This document shows positions 26,018 through 33,102 of a stretch of 35,056 bases of DNA, piece after piece. The notes under the pieces are model-generated. The model did not search any database, was not told where the DNA came from, and worked only from the letters and a program-made list of their open reading frames with translations. Origin of the DNA: Gemmatimonas sp. (GTDB lineage: Bacteria > Gemmatimonadota > Gemmatimonadetes > Gemmatimonadales > Gemmatimonadaceae); contig JAJKIV010000059.1 in NCBI GenBank assembly GCA_021154285.1, forward strand, positions 1 to 35,056, in the 5' to 3' direction. The position numbers and the translations under genes were made by a program. The stretch's first letter is position 1. Each line of letters starts with the position of its first letter.

Positions 26018-26785
26018 ATGATCATCCCGCTGTGTATTCTGCTGGCCGTTCCCTGCCCGGCCTCCGGGGCGGACACCATCAGGCTCGAGGTGGGAGCCAA
26101 GGAGGTGAACGGACGGGTATACGCGCCACACGCGGCACGCGTGCGCGTGCACCTCGGGTCGCTCGACAGCGCCCCGTCCGCCGAGTGGACGAACGAGCTG
26201 ACGCTCGGCGATTCGGCCGGTCGTCGCGTGATGCGATGGGTGACTCGGGGGACCCGTTCGGGACCCAACGGTGGCACGGTCACCTGGGAGCTGCGGCAGA
26301 CAAACGACGCCGTTACGCTGGCGCCGTACGGCTATTCGTCGACGTCGAGCAACGGGGGCCACACCCAGCTCACCCTCGACGGGACGCGCGTGCGTGGCAC
26401 CAGGCGCCTACCCGGCGACACGACCGTGCAGCCTGTGGACGTCACATTGGACCGACCGGGGTTCGTGGCCTCCGCGTCCGACCTCGTGCCGACGGCCGTG
26501 GGGCTCAAGGCGGGTACCGTCATCACGGCGCCGTTCTGGAGTCCCGCCATGACGAAGGCCGAGCCGCGGATCTTTTCGGTGCTTGGCCAGGCGACGGTAG
26601 ACGTCGAAGGGTCTCATGTCCGGGCGTGGAAGGTAGAGGAGCGGCGGTATACGGACCGTCAACTGCTGGCAACGTGGTACCTGGTCGACACCTCGCCGTA
26701 CATGGTCTACGGTGAAGTACCGCTGCCTAACGGACAGACGCAGCGGATGGCCGAGGTCGCGATCCCCATGTCGGCGCCGAGGTAG
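26018..26785 (+). CDS. Exported protein of unknown function
   Basis: 255 aa from the ATG at 26018 (AGGAG ten nt upstream); the track's longer ORF lacks a ribosome site. Signal peptide MIIPLCILLAVPCPASGA. The mature part is beta-rich (WELRQTNDAVTLAPYGYSS, RRLPGDTTVQPVDVTLDRP). The C-terminal third (VEGSHVRAWKVEERR, LLATWYLVDTSPYMVYGEV) recalls DUF3108-type periplasmic proteins that fold like lipocalin or sugar-binding barrels. That resemblance is loose. The upstream 268 bp hold no clear promoter. It is followed by a decayed outer-membrane gene remnant. Confidence 0.7.
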   Translation: MIIPLCILLAVPCPASGADTIRLEVGAKEVNGRVYAPHAARVRVHLGSLDSAPSAEWTNELTLGDSAGRRVMRWVTRGTRSGPNGGTVTWELRQTNDAVTLAPYGYSSTSSNGGHTQLTLDGTRVRGTRRLPGDTTVQPVDVTLDRPGFVASASDLVPTAVGLKAGTVITAPFWSPAMTKAEPRIFSVLGQATVDVEGSHVRAWKVEERRYTDRQLLATWYLVDTSPYMVYGEVPLPNGQTQRMAEVAIPMSAPR

Positions 26786-26859
26786 GCAGCACCGCGGCCC
26801 GGTGTTTGCCCTCTGGCTGCTGCCATCACGTCGCCGCACGGGAGGCCCGCCTAGGATTG

Positions 26860-27163
26860 GCCGGAGGGAAACCTCTACAACAGGCGTGGCCGGGGACCCG
26901 CGTGCAGTCCGGAGGGGCCAAGGCCGGCGCGTGGTTCGTCGGCGCCGTGGTGGTACTATGAGAGCTATGGCGGAACGGCGGACGCCGACGGTTGGATCTA
27001 CGGACTGGGCGCGGGTGTTCTGTGGCCGCTCGCGAAGTCAGTGCAGGTCGACGGCGCCCTGCACTACGCGCGCGTATCGCACGACTATGGGAGCGGCGAC
27101 TACGCCGAGTCCGAGAAGGGCAATCTGATCAGCATGCGCGCGGGGGTGCGGATCTTCCGCTAG
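26860..27163 (+). pseudogene. Remnant of an outer-membrane beta-barrel gene (C-terminal end, frameshifted)
   Basis: Not in the ORF track because it has no start. From 26954 an open frame of 69 codons reads YYESYGGTADADGWIYGLGA, then VLWPLAKSVQVDGALHYARV and ends SMRAGVRIFR-stop at 27161, which looks like the last strands of a small barrel. Just upstream, another frame reads GGAKAGAWFVGAVVV, also strand-like, and runs into a stop where the first frame begins. A single frameshift near 26950 would join them. Nothing recognisable lies further 5', so the gene is both truncated and frameshifted. This is the only content of the 378 bp between the neighbouring stops. Confidence 0.6.
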
Positions 27164-27191
27164 GCCGTTGCGTCATGTCGTCAGGCGGTCT

Positions 27192-28205
27192 CTACTTCCC
27201 CAACGAATCGAGAACGGCAGCGTCGATCTGATAAATGTTGCCGCTGCCGTTGACTGTGCTGCGAAGGCGAGTGATCAAATCGCGATACGACGTGAAGCGC
27301 GACGTGACCGTGGCCGCCGAGAATCCGCGCTCGCTCGAGAAGAAGACGTACTTGCCGTCCGGCGAGAGGTGCGGCGAATAGTCGCGCGCCGGCGTGTTGA
27401 AGGGGGCGGGCAGGTGCTTGAGCGGCGACCACACGCCGTCGTGATTCCAGCTCACGTACACGTCGAAGTGACCAAAGCCGTCCGGCCGGCCGAGCGATCC
27501 GATGAGAACGAAGCGCTCGTCGGGATCGACCATGATATCGAGGTCGAGGTACGGGTCGTCCGGCTTCCCACCCATCGCCGTGCTGAGATTCTCCGGGGCG
27601 GACCAGGTCCCACCGATCTTCCTCGATCGATAGGCGCGGATTGCGCCGGGTGGCGCGTCGCGCGTCGACGAGAAGTAGATCGTTCCGTTGCGCGCGGCCG
27701 ATGCACAGAACTCGCTGCCTTCGGAGTTGATTGGCTCGGGGAGTCGCTCGGGCACTCCCCATGTCCCGTTAGGCTGACGCCGCACCATCCAGATGTCGTA
27801 GTCGTGCTTCACCTTTCCCTTCACTGGTCGATCCGAGCTCCAGTACATCGTGTTGCCGTCCGGCGACAGAATGGGGTCGGAGTCAGTATACTGCCCTGAG
27901 AACGGCACGATGACGGGCGTTGCCCACCTGCCATCCAGCCATCGTGACTCGAAGATCGCGTACACGTACGAGTGTGGGGCCGACCGACTGAAGTAGATCG
28001 TCTTGCCATCCGGCGTGAAGCTGCCGCCGAACTCGTCGGCGCTCGTGGAGATGACCCCGTCGCCGAAGATGCGCGGCTCGCGCAACGGACCGCGCACCGT
28101 GTAGTGCGGCGGCGCGAATCGCGTCGCTGGGGCGTGACGGGGAACGCCCGTAGTCGCGGCGAGTCCCATCGTGAGCGCGAGCACGCTGGATGCTCGCAGG
28201 CTCAT
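27192..28205 (-). CDS. Exported PD40-type beta-propeller protein
   Basis: 337 aa with a signal peptide (MSLRASSVLALTMGLAATTG). Repeated PD40/TolB-like blades: SFTPDGKTIYFSRS, PILSPDGNTMYWSSDR, DPDERFVLIGS, HLSPDGKYVFFSSERG. Six or so blades are expected in the periplasm. Such propellers often bind peptides, glycans or partner proteins. The ATG overlaps the stop of the upstream paralogue (28202-29197), so the two are co-translated. Specific role unknown. Confidence 0.88.
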   Translation of the reverse strand: MSLRASSVLALTMGLAATTGVPRHAPATRFAPPHYTVRGPLREPRIFGDGVISTSADEFGGSFTPDGKTIYFSRSAPHSYVYAIFESRWLDGRWATPVIVPFSGQYTDSDPILSPDGNTMYWSSDRPVKGKVKHDYDIWMVRRQPNGTWGVPERLPEPINSEGSEFCASAARNGTIYFSSTRDAPPGAIRAYRSRKIGGTWSAPENLSTAMGGKPDDPYLDLDIMVDPDERFVLIGSLGRPDGFGHFDVYVSWNHDGVWSPLKHLPAPFNTPARDYSPHLSPDGKYVFFSSERGFSAATVTSRFTSYRDLITRLRSTVNGSGNIYQIDAAVLDSLGK

Positions 28206-29197
28206 CGCCGTATCCCCGCAATGCTCGCGTCGATCGAGTAGAGATCGCCGAGCCCGTTGCCCGCCGCGTTGAGGCCATCCTGGAATTCACGCGTCGAGCG
28301 GTGGCGTGACCCGTGCTCGGTGAATCCTCCCCGCTCACTGGTAAACAGCAACCGTCCATCGAGCGTTAGGCTCGGCGACCCCTCCTCGGCAGCGGAGTTG
28401 ATCGGCGCCGGAAGATGGCGAAGCGCGGACCACGTGCCGCCCAGTCGCTCGCGCACGTAGAGATCACCGCGCTGGTAGATCGCTTCGGCGGTGGCAAGCG
28501 CGTCGTCACGACCGAGGACCGTGACGACCATATATCGGTCATCCGGCGTTACCGCAACGCCAAGCTCGTAGCCGATGGAATCCGCGGGCGCCGCGACCAC
28601 TGCCGGCTGGCTCCAGGTACCAGCGTTAGGCTCGGAGCGTACCACCCGCGGGACCTGAACATCGGTCACAAAGTACAGCACGCCGGCGGCCGTCACCGAT
28701 GGTGAGATGTCGTTGCCGTTCGAATTGACCGGAGCCGGAAGATGCCGTGGCTCGCTCCAGCTTTGCGCCGTGGCGTCAACCGCCCACAGGTCGTAATCGC
28801 GACGGAGCGGAGCGCCCTCCTCCACGGGGCGGCGCGACGCGAAATAGAGCGTCTTCCCGTCAGGTGCGAATGCCGGCGTGGCATCGGGATAGCGGCCCGA
28901 GAATGGTGCGATCTCGGGTTCGGTCCAATGCCCGTTTACGAGTCGCGATACGCTGATGACGCTGAAGTACGGCCAGATCGTGCGTTTCGTGAAGTAGAGC
29001 GTGTGGCCATCCGGCGACAGCGCCTCGTCACGCTCGTAGTCTCGCGTCGATATGACGCCCGGGCCAATCAACTCAGGCTGATCGCTCGAGTACACCGCCT
29101 CGTTAGGTACTCCCGGGTGGGCGGCCGCGTCCGACGCGAACGGCAGCACGATCGCAAGGGTTACCAGTCTGTATGCCACCGACCGAGTGAGGTCCAT
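28202..29197 (-). CDS. Exported PD40-type beta-propeller protein (paralogue of the next gene)
   Basis: 331 aa from the ATG at 29197, which gives a proper signal peptide (MDLTRSVAYRLVTLAIVLPF); the track's start adds 24 residues before it. Blades: LSPDGHTLYFTKR, FAPDGKTLYFASRR, LTLDGRLLFTSERG. It matches the 27192-28205 protein in blade order and in PxIAPFSGxYxD-like and HLPAPxN phrases, so the pair arose by tandem duplication. It lies 90 bp downstream of the multicopper oxidase with a hairpin between. Confidence 0.87.
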   Translation of the reverse strand: MDLTRSVAYRLVTLAIVLPFASDAAAHPGVPNEAVYSSDQPELIGPGVISTRDYERDEALSPDGHTLYFTKRTIWPYFSVISVSRLVNGHWTEPEIAPFSGRYPDATPAFAPDGKTLYFASRRPVEEGAPLRRDYDLWAVDATAQSWSEPRHLPAPVNSNGNDISPSVTAAGVLYFVTDVQVPRVVRSEPNAGTWSQPAVVAAPADSIGYELGVAVTPDDRYMVVTVLGRDDALATAEAIYQRGDLYVRERLGGTWSALRHLPAPINSAAEEGSPSLTLDGRLLFTSERGGFTEHGSRHRSTREFQDGLNAAGNGLGDLYSIDASIAGIRR

Positions 29198-29219
29198 GTC
29201 GTGCAAGATCGAGCGCCAC

Positions 29220-29246
29220 GCGAACCGTGGTCGAGGACCAGTTCGC
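29220..29246. promoter_or_regulatory. Hairpin between multicopper oxidase and propeller genes
   Basis: Plus strand GCGAAC-cg-TGGTC-gag-GACCA-GTTCGC: 11 base pairs with a two-nt bulge and a three-nt loop. There is no T-run on either side. It lies 22 nt upstream of the propeller ATG and 41 nt after the oxidase stop. It could be an mRNA processing or stability element separating the two halves of the operon. Confidence 0.5.
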
Positions 29247-29287
29247 GTCGCGCGTGCCGTCCACCTCACTCCAGACCAATGGAGCTA

Positions 29288-31111
29288 CTAGTGGCTTCCG
29301 CCGCCGGCTGGATCGACGTGCAGTACCGCCATCATGTCCGACTGCAGGTGCTCGGCGATGTGGCAGTGAAGCATCCACGCACCCGGGTTCGACGCGTCGA
29401 TCAGCAGGTCGACCGACGAGCCGACCGGAATGATAGCCGTGTCCTTCCACACGAGGTTGCGCGTCTTCACACCGTCACGCGCGACCACGAGCATGCGCTG
29501 GCCGTGCAGGTGAATCGGGTGCTGCATGGGGTGAAACGACTTCGGGTCGTTGAAGATCCTGAGCTTCACGACCGACCCCTGCTTCACGTGCCAGTCGATG
29601 TCCATGTTCTCTTTGCCCGTCGCGTCCTCGCGCAGGATCCACTTCACCTGCTTGCTCGTCGAGAGCCAGTTCATGTCGGGCATGCCGTCGACCCACTCGA
29701 CCGGAGCGTAGTACGCCGTGTCGACGTTCATGAACTGCACCGTCGCGAGGGGGAGTGAGTTCGGCTTGACAGTCAGCGTTAGGTGCTCGTCGGGCTCCTT
29801 GTCGAAGTACTGCCGGAACCGGTCCACATCGCGCGAGACCTCCGGATACGCGCGGAGAGCCGCGAAGCGCGAACCGTAATCCGGCGACGCCGGCACGTCC
29901 CCCACCGTCACCACGCCTAACGTGTCGACCTCCGGCGCAAACTCTCCCTCGTAGTGGTTGATCGCCTGGATGGCGTTCACGAGCGCGTAGCGGCCCGGCT
30001 TCTCGAACCGCGCTTCCACCACGTACCGTTCCGCCGGCGCGAGCACGACACTCGGCACACGCTCCTCACGCTCGAAGCGGCTCTCGTCGCTCGCCACCAC
30101 CTTCATTGGCACGCCGCCCAACGAGAGGTTGTACGTTCTGGAGCTCGAGACGTTCGTGAAGAAGAAGCGAACGACCTCGCCCTTACGCGCGGTAAGCTTG
30201 TAGTTCGGCTCTCCGTTCACCGTGAGTATGTTCCCGACGCGCCCCATCAGCGCGTACGTCGCTGATTCCTTTCCGAACGGAATGAGCGAATCGGCATTGA
30301 TAAGGAGGTCGTTCAACACGAGCGACAGCTCGCGATTCACCGGCGAGTAGTAATCCGGCTCCGGCGAGTCGACGATCATGTTGCCGAAGAGCCCCATCGC
30401 CTGTTCGATGTCCTCGCGAACGTGCGGGTGATACCAGTACACGCCCGCGTCCGGGAAATGCACGGTGTACGTGAAGTCGGCTCCCGGTGCGACTTCCTGC
30501 TGCGTGAGCCCCGGGACACCATCGAATCGGTTGTCGAGTCGCAGCCCGTGCCAGTGCACGGTGCTCGGCAGATCGATCTTGTTGTGGAAGCGGACGGTGA
30601 TCGTGGCTTGCTGCGCGACCCGAATGAGTGGCCCGGGCACCATGCCGTTGAAGGCGTACATGACGAACGGTTTCCCGCGGATCGTGCGCCTGACGAGTCC
30701 CGCGGTGAGGTCGAGCGTATCGCCGTCCTTGAGTCGTACGGTTTGCGTCGGCTTCACCGGGGCGACCTTCGTCGGGTCGACGCCGGCGCCCGGGAGAAAT
30801 GACGAGACCTGCGGCGTTAGGCCGACGAGCCCGGGGATCATCGGCATTCCCTTGGGCATCGGAATTGGCATCCCCATCGCCATGCTGTCGCCCTTCATAC
30901 CCGGCATGCCAGCCATGGTCGAGGACGCCGGGTTCGACGCCGGCTTTACCGCCGGCTTCTTGCTCGACGGTTTGGTCGTGTCGTGCGCCATCCCCGGCAT
31001 GCCCGCCATCGGGTCGGGCTTTTTTGCGGGCGGCTTCTTCTGAGCGGGTGCGGCGTTAGGCGCCGCGACGACCAGCGCAACGACCAGCGCGTTGCGCCAG
31101 CCGCGCTTCAT
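29288..31111 (-). CDS. Multicopper oxidase with Met-rich N-terminal region
   Basis: 607 aa from the ATG at 31111 (ATGA overlap with the upstream gene; the track start is far too early). Signal peptide MKRGWRNALVVALVVAAPNAAPAQ. Residues about 25-90 are Lys/Pro/Met-rich with MAGMPGM twice and MAMGMPIPMPKGMPMIPG. Three cupredoxin domains follow with all four copper motifs: VHWHG, YWYHPH, HPIHLHG and HCHIAEHLQSDMM (type 1 Cys, trinuclear His, axial Met). Oxidises a substrate, possibly Cu(I) or a phenol, and reduces oxygen to water in the periplasm. The Met-rich stretch suggests copper handling. The substrate is not certain. Confidence 0.93.
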   Translation of the reverse strand: MKRGWRNALVVALVVAAPNAAPAQKKPPAKKPDPMAGMPGMAHDTTKPSSKKPAVKPASNPASSTMAGMPGMKGDSMAMGMPIPMPKGMPMIPGLVGLTPQVSSFLPGAGVDPTKVAPVKPTQTVRLKDGDTLDLTAGLVRRTIRGKPFVMYAFNGMVPGPLIRVAQQATITVRFHNKIDLPSTVHWHGLRLDNRFDGVPGLTQQEVAPGADFTYTVHFPDAGVYWYHPHVREDIEQAMGLFGNMIVDSPEPDYYSPVNRELSLVLNDLLINADSLIPFGKESATYALMGRVGNILTVNGEPNYKLTARKGEVVRFFFTNVSSSRTYNLSLGGVPMKVVASDESRFEREERVPSVVLAPAERYVVEARFEKPGRYALVNAIQAINHYEGEFAPEVDTLGVVTVGDVPASPDYGSRFAALRAYPEVSRDVDRFRQYFDKEPDEHLTLTVKPNSLPLATVQFMNVDTAYYAPVEWVDGMPDMNWLSTSKQVKWILREDATGKENMDIDWHVKQGSVVKLRIFNDPKSFHPMQHPIHLHGQRMLVVARDGVKTRNLVWKDTAIIPVGSSVDLLIDASNPGAWMLHCHIAEHLQSDMMAVLHVDPAGGGSH

Positions 31112-31572
31112 GGCGCCACCCCACGAAACATTGGATGCGCCAGGAACATCTGAAGGAACGAGCTCGGCGAGGTGCCGCTCAAGACGACCGGACCAGCGTG
31201 TTTCACCACCGCTGAATCCGACTCGGCCGCAATGACGAGCATGAACTTGTTGTACTCGACGCGACCGACGGTCGAACTGCCGTTCGCCACGGTGCCCAGA
31301 CGACGCCATTGCTTGAGATCCGTGGTGACGCCCCACGCGACATATGCCTTGTAGGCGCCGAGCGTGGCGGGCTCGGGGAGACCGGACACCGTGAGCTGCA
31401 CGTCGTAGCTCGCGTGGCCGTCAGCCGTGACGGCGACGCCGAACGGCGACTCGGCGAACACGAGCCGGGCGGCCCCGTGCGCGTTAGGCGTGCGAGGGGT
31501 GTTGTGCAGCTGGATGTCGTACGGCCCGAGCACCACCACCGCGATGACGGCCAGCGCTTTCGACAGGCTCAC
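31108..31572 (-). CDS. Small exported protein of the multicopper oxidase operon
   Basis: 154 aa from the GTG at 31572, overlapping the upstream stop (GTGA); the track start is earlier and antisense-like. N-terminal hydrophobic segment (LSKALAVIAVVVLGPYDIQL) acts as signal or anchor. The body is beta-rich (SYDVQLTVSGLPEPATLGAYKAYVAW, WRRLGTVANG), somewhat like the C-terminal domain of RskA-type anti-sigma factors. It ends FLQMFLAHPMFRGVAP. It lies between the LVIVD propeller and the oxidase with 4 bp overlaps on both sides, so it is probably a partner in the same periplasmic process. Confidence 0.75.
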   Translation of the reverse strand: MSLSKALAVIAVVVLGPYDIQLHNTPRTPNAHGAARLVFAESPFGVAVTADGHASYDVQLTVSGLPEPATLGAYKAYVAWGVTTDLKQWRRLGTVANGSSTVGRVEYNKFMLVIAAESDSAVVKHAGPVVLSGTSPSSFLQMFLAHPMFRGVAP

Positions 31573-32954
31573 TCGCTCGTCACCTTGGGCTTGGCCTTCT
31601 CCGGTCCGTGATCCCAATCCTGCACGCTCGAGATGTTCGGCATGTTGTAGTCGTGGCCGTTCCACCCGGTGAAGCCGTCCATCTTGAACACCCAGAATCC
31701 GCTCCGCATGTCCGAGAGGACAACGAGACCGTCGTAGTTGCGGACATCGACGCCGAAGGCACCCTGCTCCACGCTCGTCGTGCTCTGCCAGCCGTTGTCC
31801 GGATTCCCGCCGAAACCGTGCTCGTGTTCACACCCGCACGTGTAAAAGTGACCCTCCGTTACCGGGTGCTTCGGGTCCTTGAGGTTGAACACCTGTAGCC
31901 CGTCTTCGTACGCTGACACGAACACGTATGGCCACCGCACCTCGTGGTTGTGCGAGAGGTCGCGCCAATCCGCCGTCCACGCGCTGATCGGAATGTCGAC
32001 GTTCTGTGTCTTTCCCGACTGCCCGGCCTCGAGGTCCCAGATGCGAAGGGGCGTGTACTGGTACTCCGTTTCGGTCACAGCATAACGACCATCAGGCGAC
32101 GGCGTGAAGGTGTGCGCGACGTCCATGCCCAGACTCGTGATCGTGAACAGCTGCTTCGGCGTCTCGGGCTTGGTCACATCCCACACCGAGTAACCGCCCA
32201 GGCCCGCCCCGTAGAACTTGTCCTGCCCCGTCGCCGGGTCATATCCGACGTAGAAGTCGTGATAGCCGCCTCCACCGATCTGGCGGAACGGCGTCGGGTT
32301 CGGCACTTCGCCAACGAGCGCCGTCGCCGGATCAGCCCCCTTCACGATCTTTTCGAGATCGTACACGAGGGCTTTCGACTGATTGATGGTGGCGAAGTAG
32401 AGCGCGCGCCCGTCCGAGTGCTTGTACGCAAACGTGTTGTGGAAGCCACCGGGGGACTGCGGATACCGAATGCGAGCGACCTCTTTGACCTTCGACGGAT
32501 CTGGCAGGCCCGTCACATCGAAGATGACCGCGCCCAGATCAGCGTCCGGCGTCCCCTGCATGAACTGCAGCGACTGCGCGTAATAGTACCGCCCGTTGAT
32601 TTTGAAGTATTTCCCGTCCATCGCGCCGATACCGCGATGCAGCTCGGGGTTGTCGATTTGCCATCGGAACAGCTGCTTCGGCGCCGACGGGTTGCTCAAG
32701 TCGTAAATCGTAAAATCGAAATTCACGAAGCCGCAGAGATACGCGTACGGCCGATTCCGGTCCTGCTCGAGCTCGACGTCGGCCGCCTTCCACGCGCCGT
32801 CGTGCGCTACGACGTGGCCGAGCTCGTGAATCTTCTGGCTGCCGCCCTTCTTCTTATCGAAGTCGACGACGGAGACGCCCGGGTCCTGAGCGCGAACGCT
32901 CGCGGCGAAGGCGGCGAGCGCAGTGAGTGTCGCGATAACGAGCTGTCGGCGCAT
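31569..32954 (-). CDS. Exported LVIVD-type beta-propeller protein
   Basis: 461 aa, ATG at 32954 with AGGAG ten nt upstream. Signal peptide MRRQLVIATLTALAAFAASVRA. Repeats such as FTIYDLSNPSAPKQLFRWQ, YSVWDVTKPETPKQLFTIT and LQVFNLKDPKHPVTEGHF are LVIVD blades. Near the C-terminus YTCGCEHEHGFGG packs two Cys and two His, a possible metal site. It is the first gene of a unit with the small exported protein and the multicopper oxidase, so a role in copper or oxidase function is inferred. The 148 bp upstream separate it from the divergent amidohydrolase; no clear promoter seen there. Confidence 0.85.
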   Translation of the reverse strand: MRRQLVIATLTALAAFAASVRAQDPGVSVVDFDKKKGGSQKIHELGHVVAHDGAWKAADVELEQDRNRPYAYLCGFVNFDFTIYDLSNPSAPKQLFRWQIDNPELHRGIGAMDGKYFKINGRYYYAQSLQFMQGTPDADLGAVIFDVTGLPDPSKVKEVARIRYPQSPGGFHNTFAYKHSDGRALYFATINQSKALVYDLEKIVKGADPATALVGEVPNPTPFRQIGGGGYHDFYVGYDPATGQDKFYGAGLGGYSVWDVTKPETPKQLFTITSLGMDVAHTFTPSPDGRYAVTETEYQYTPLRIWDLEAGQSGKTQNVDIPISAWTADWRDLSHNHEVRWPYVFVSAYEDGLQVFNLKDPKHPVTEGHFYTCGCEHEHGFGGNPDNGWQSTTSVEQGAFGVDVRNYDGLVVLSDMRSGFWVFKMDGFTGWNGHDYNMPNISSVQDWDHGPEKAKPKVTSE

Positions 32955-33102
32955 TTCCGGCGTTCTCCTACTCGCTGGGAAGGATGGTGAAGGTCCAGGA
33001 AATCGGATAATGCCGTGACGCCCGGAGCGCGGCTAGTGCCGTCGTCCATGCGCGGGTAGATCAGATTGCTCGAGACTGACCCATTGATTTCAGGAGGAGG
33101 GG

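Noticed and set aside
28742-29758. 338 aa plus-strand ORF
   Set aside because: Crosses from one propeller gene into the multicopper oxidase on the other strand and shows no motif of its own.
29766-29771. TTGACA-like hexamer inside the multicopper oxidase
   Set aside because: Lies within coding sequence, on the opposite strand to the gene, with no suitable -10 or gene behind it.
31944-32990. 348 aa plus-strand ORF
   Set aside because: Antisense to the LVIVD propeller gene, which has a signal peptide and clear repeats.
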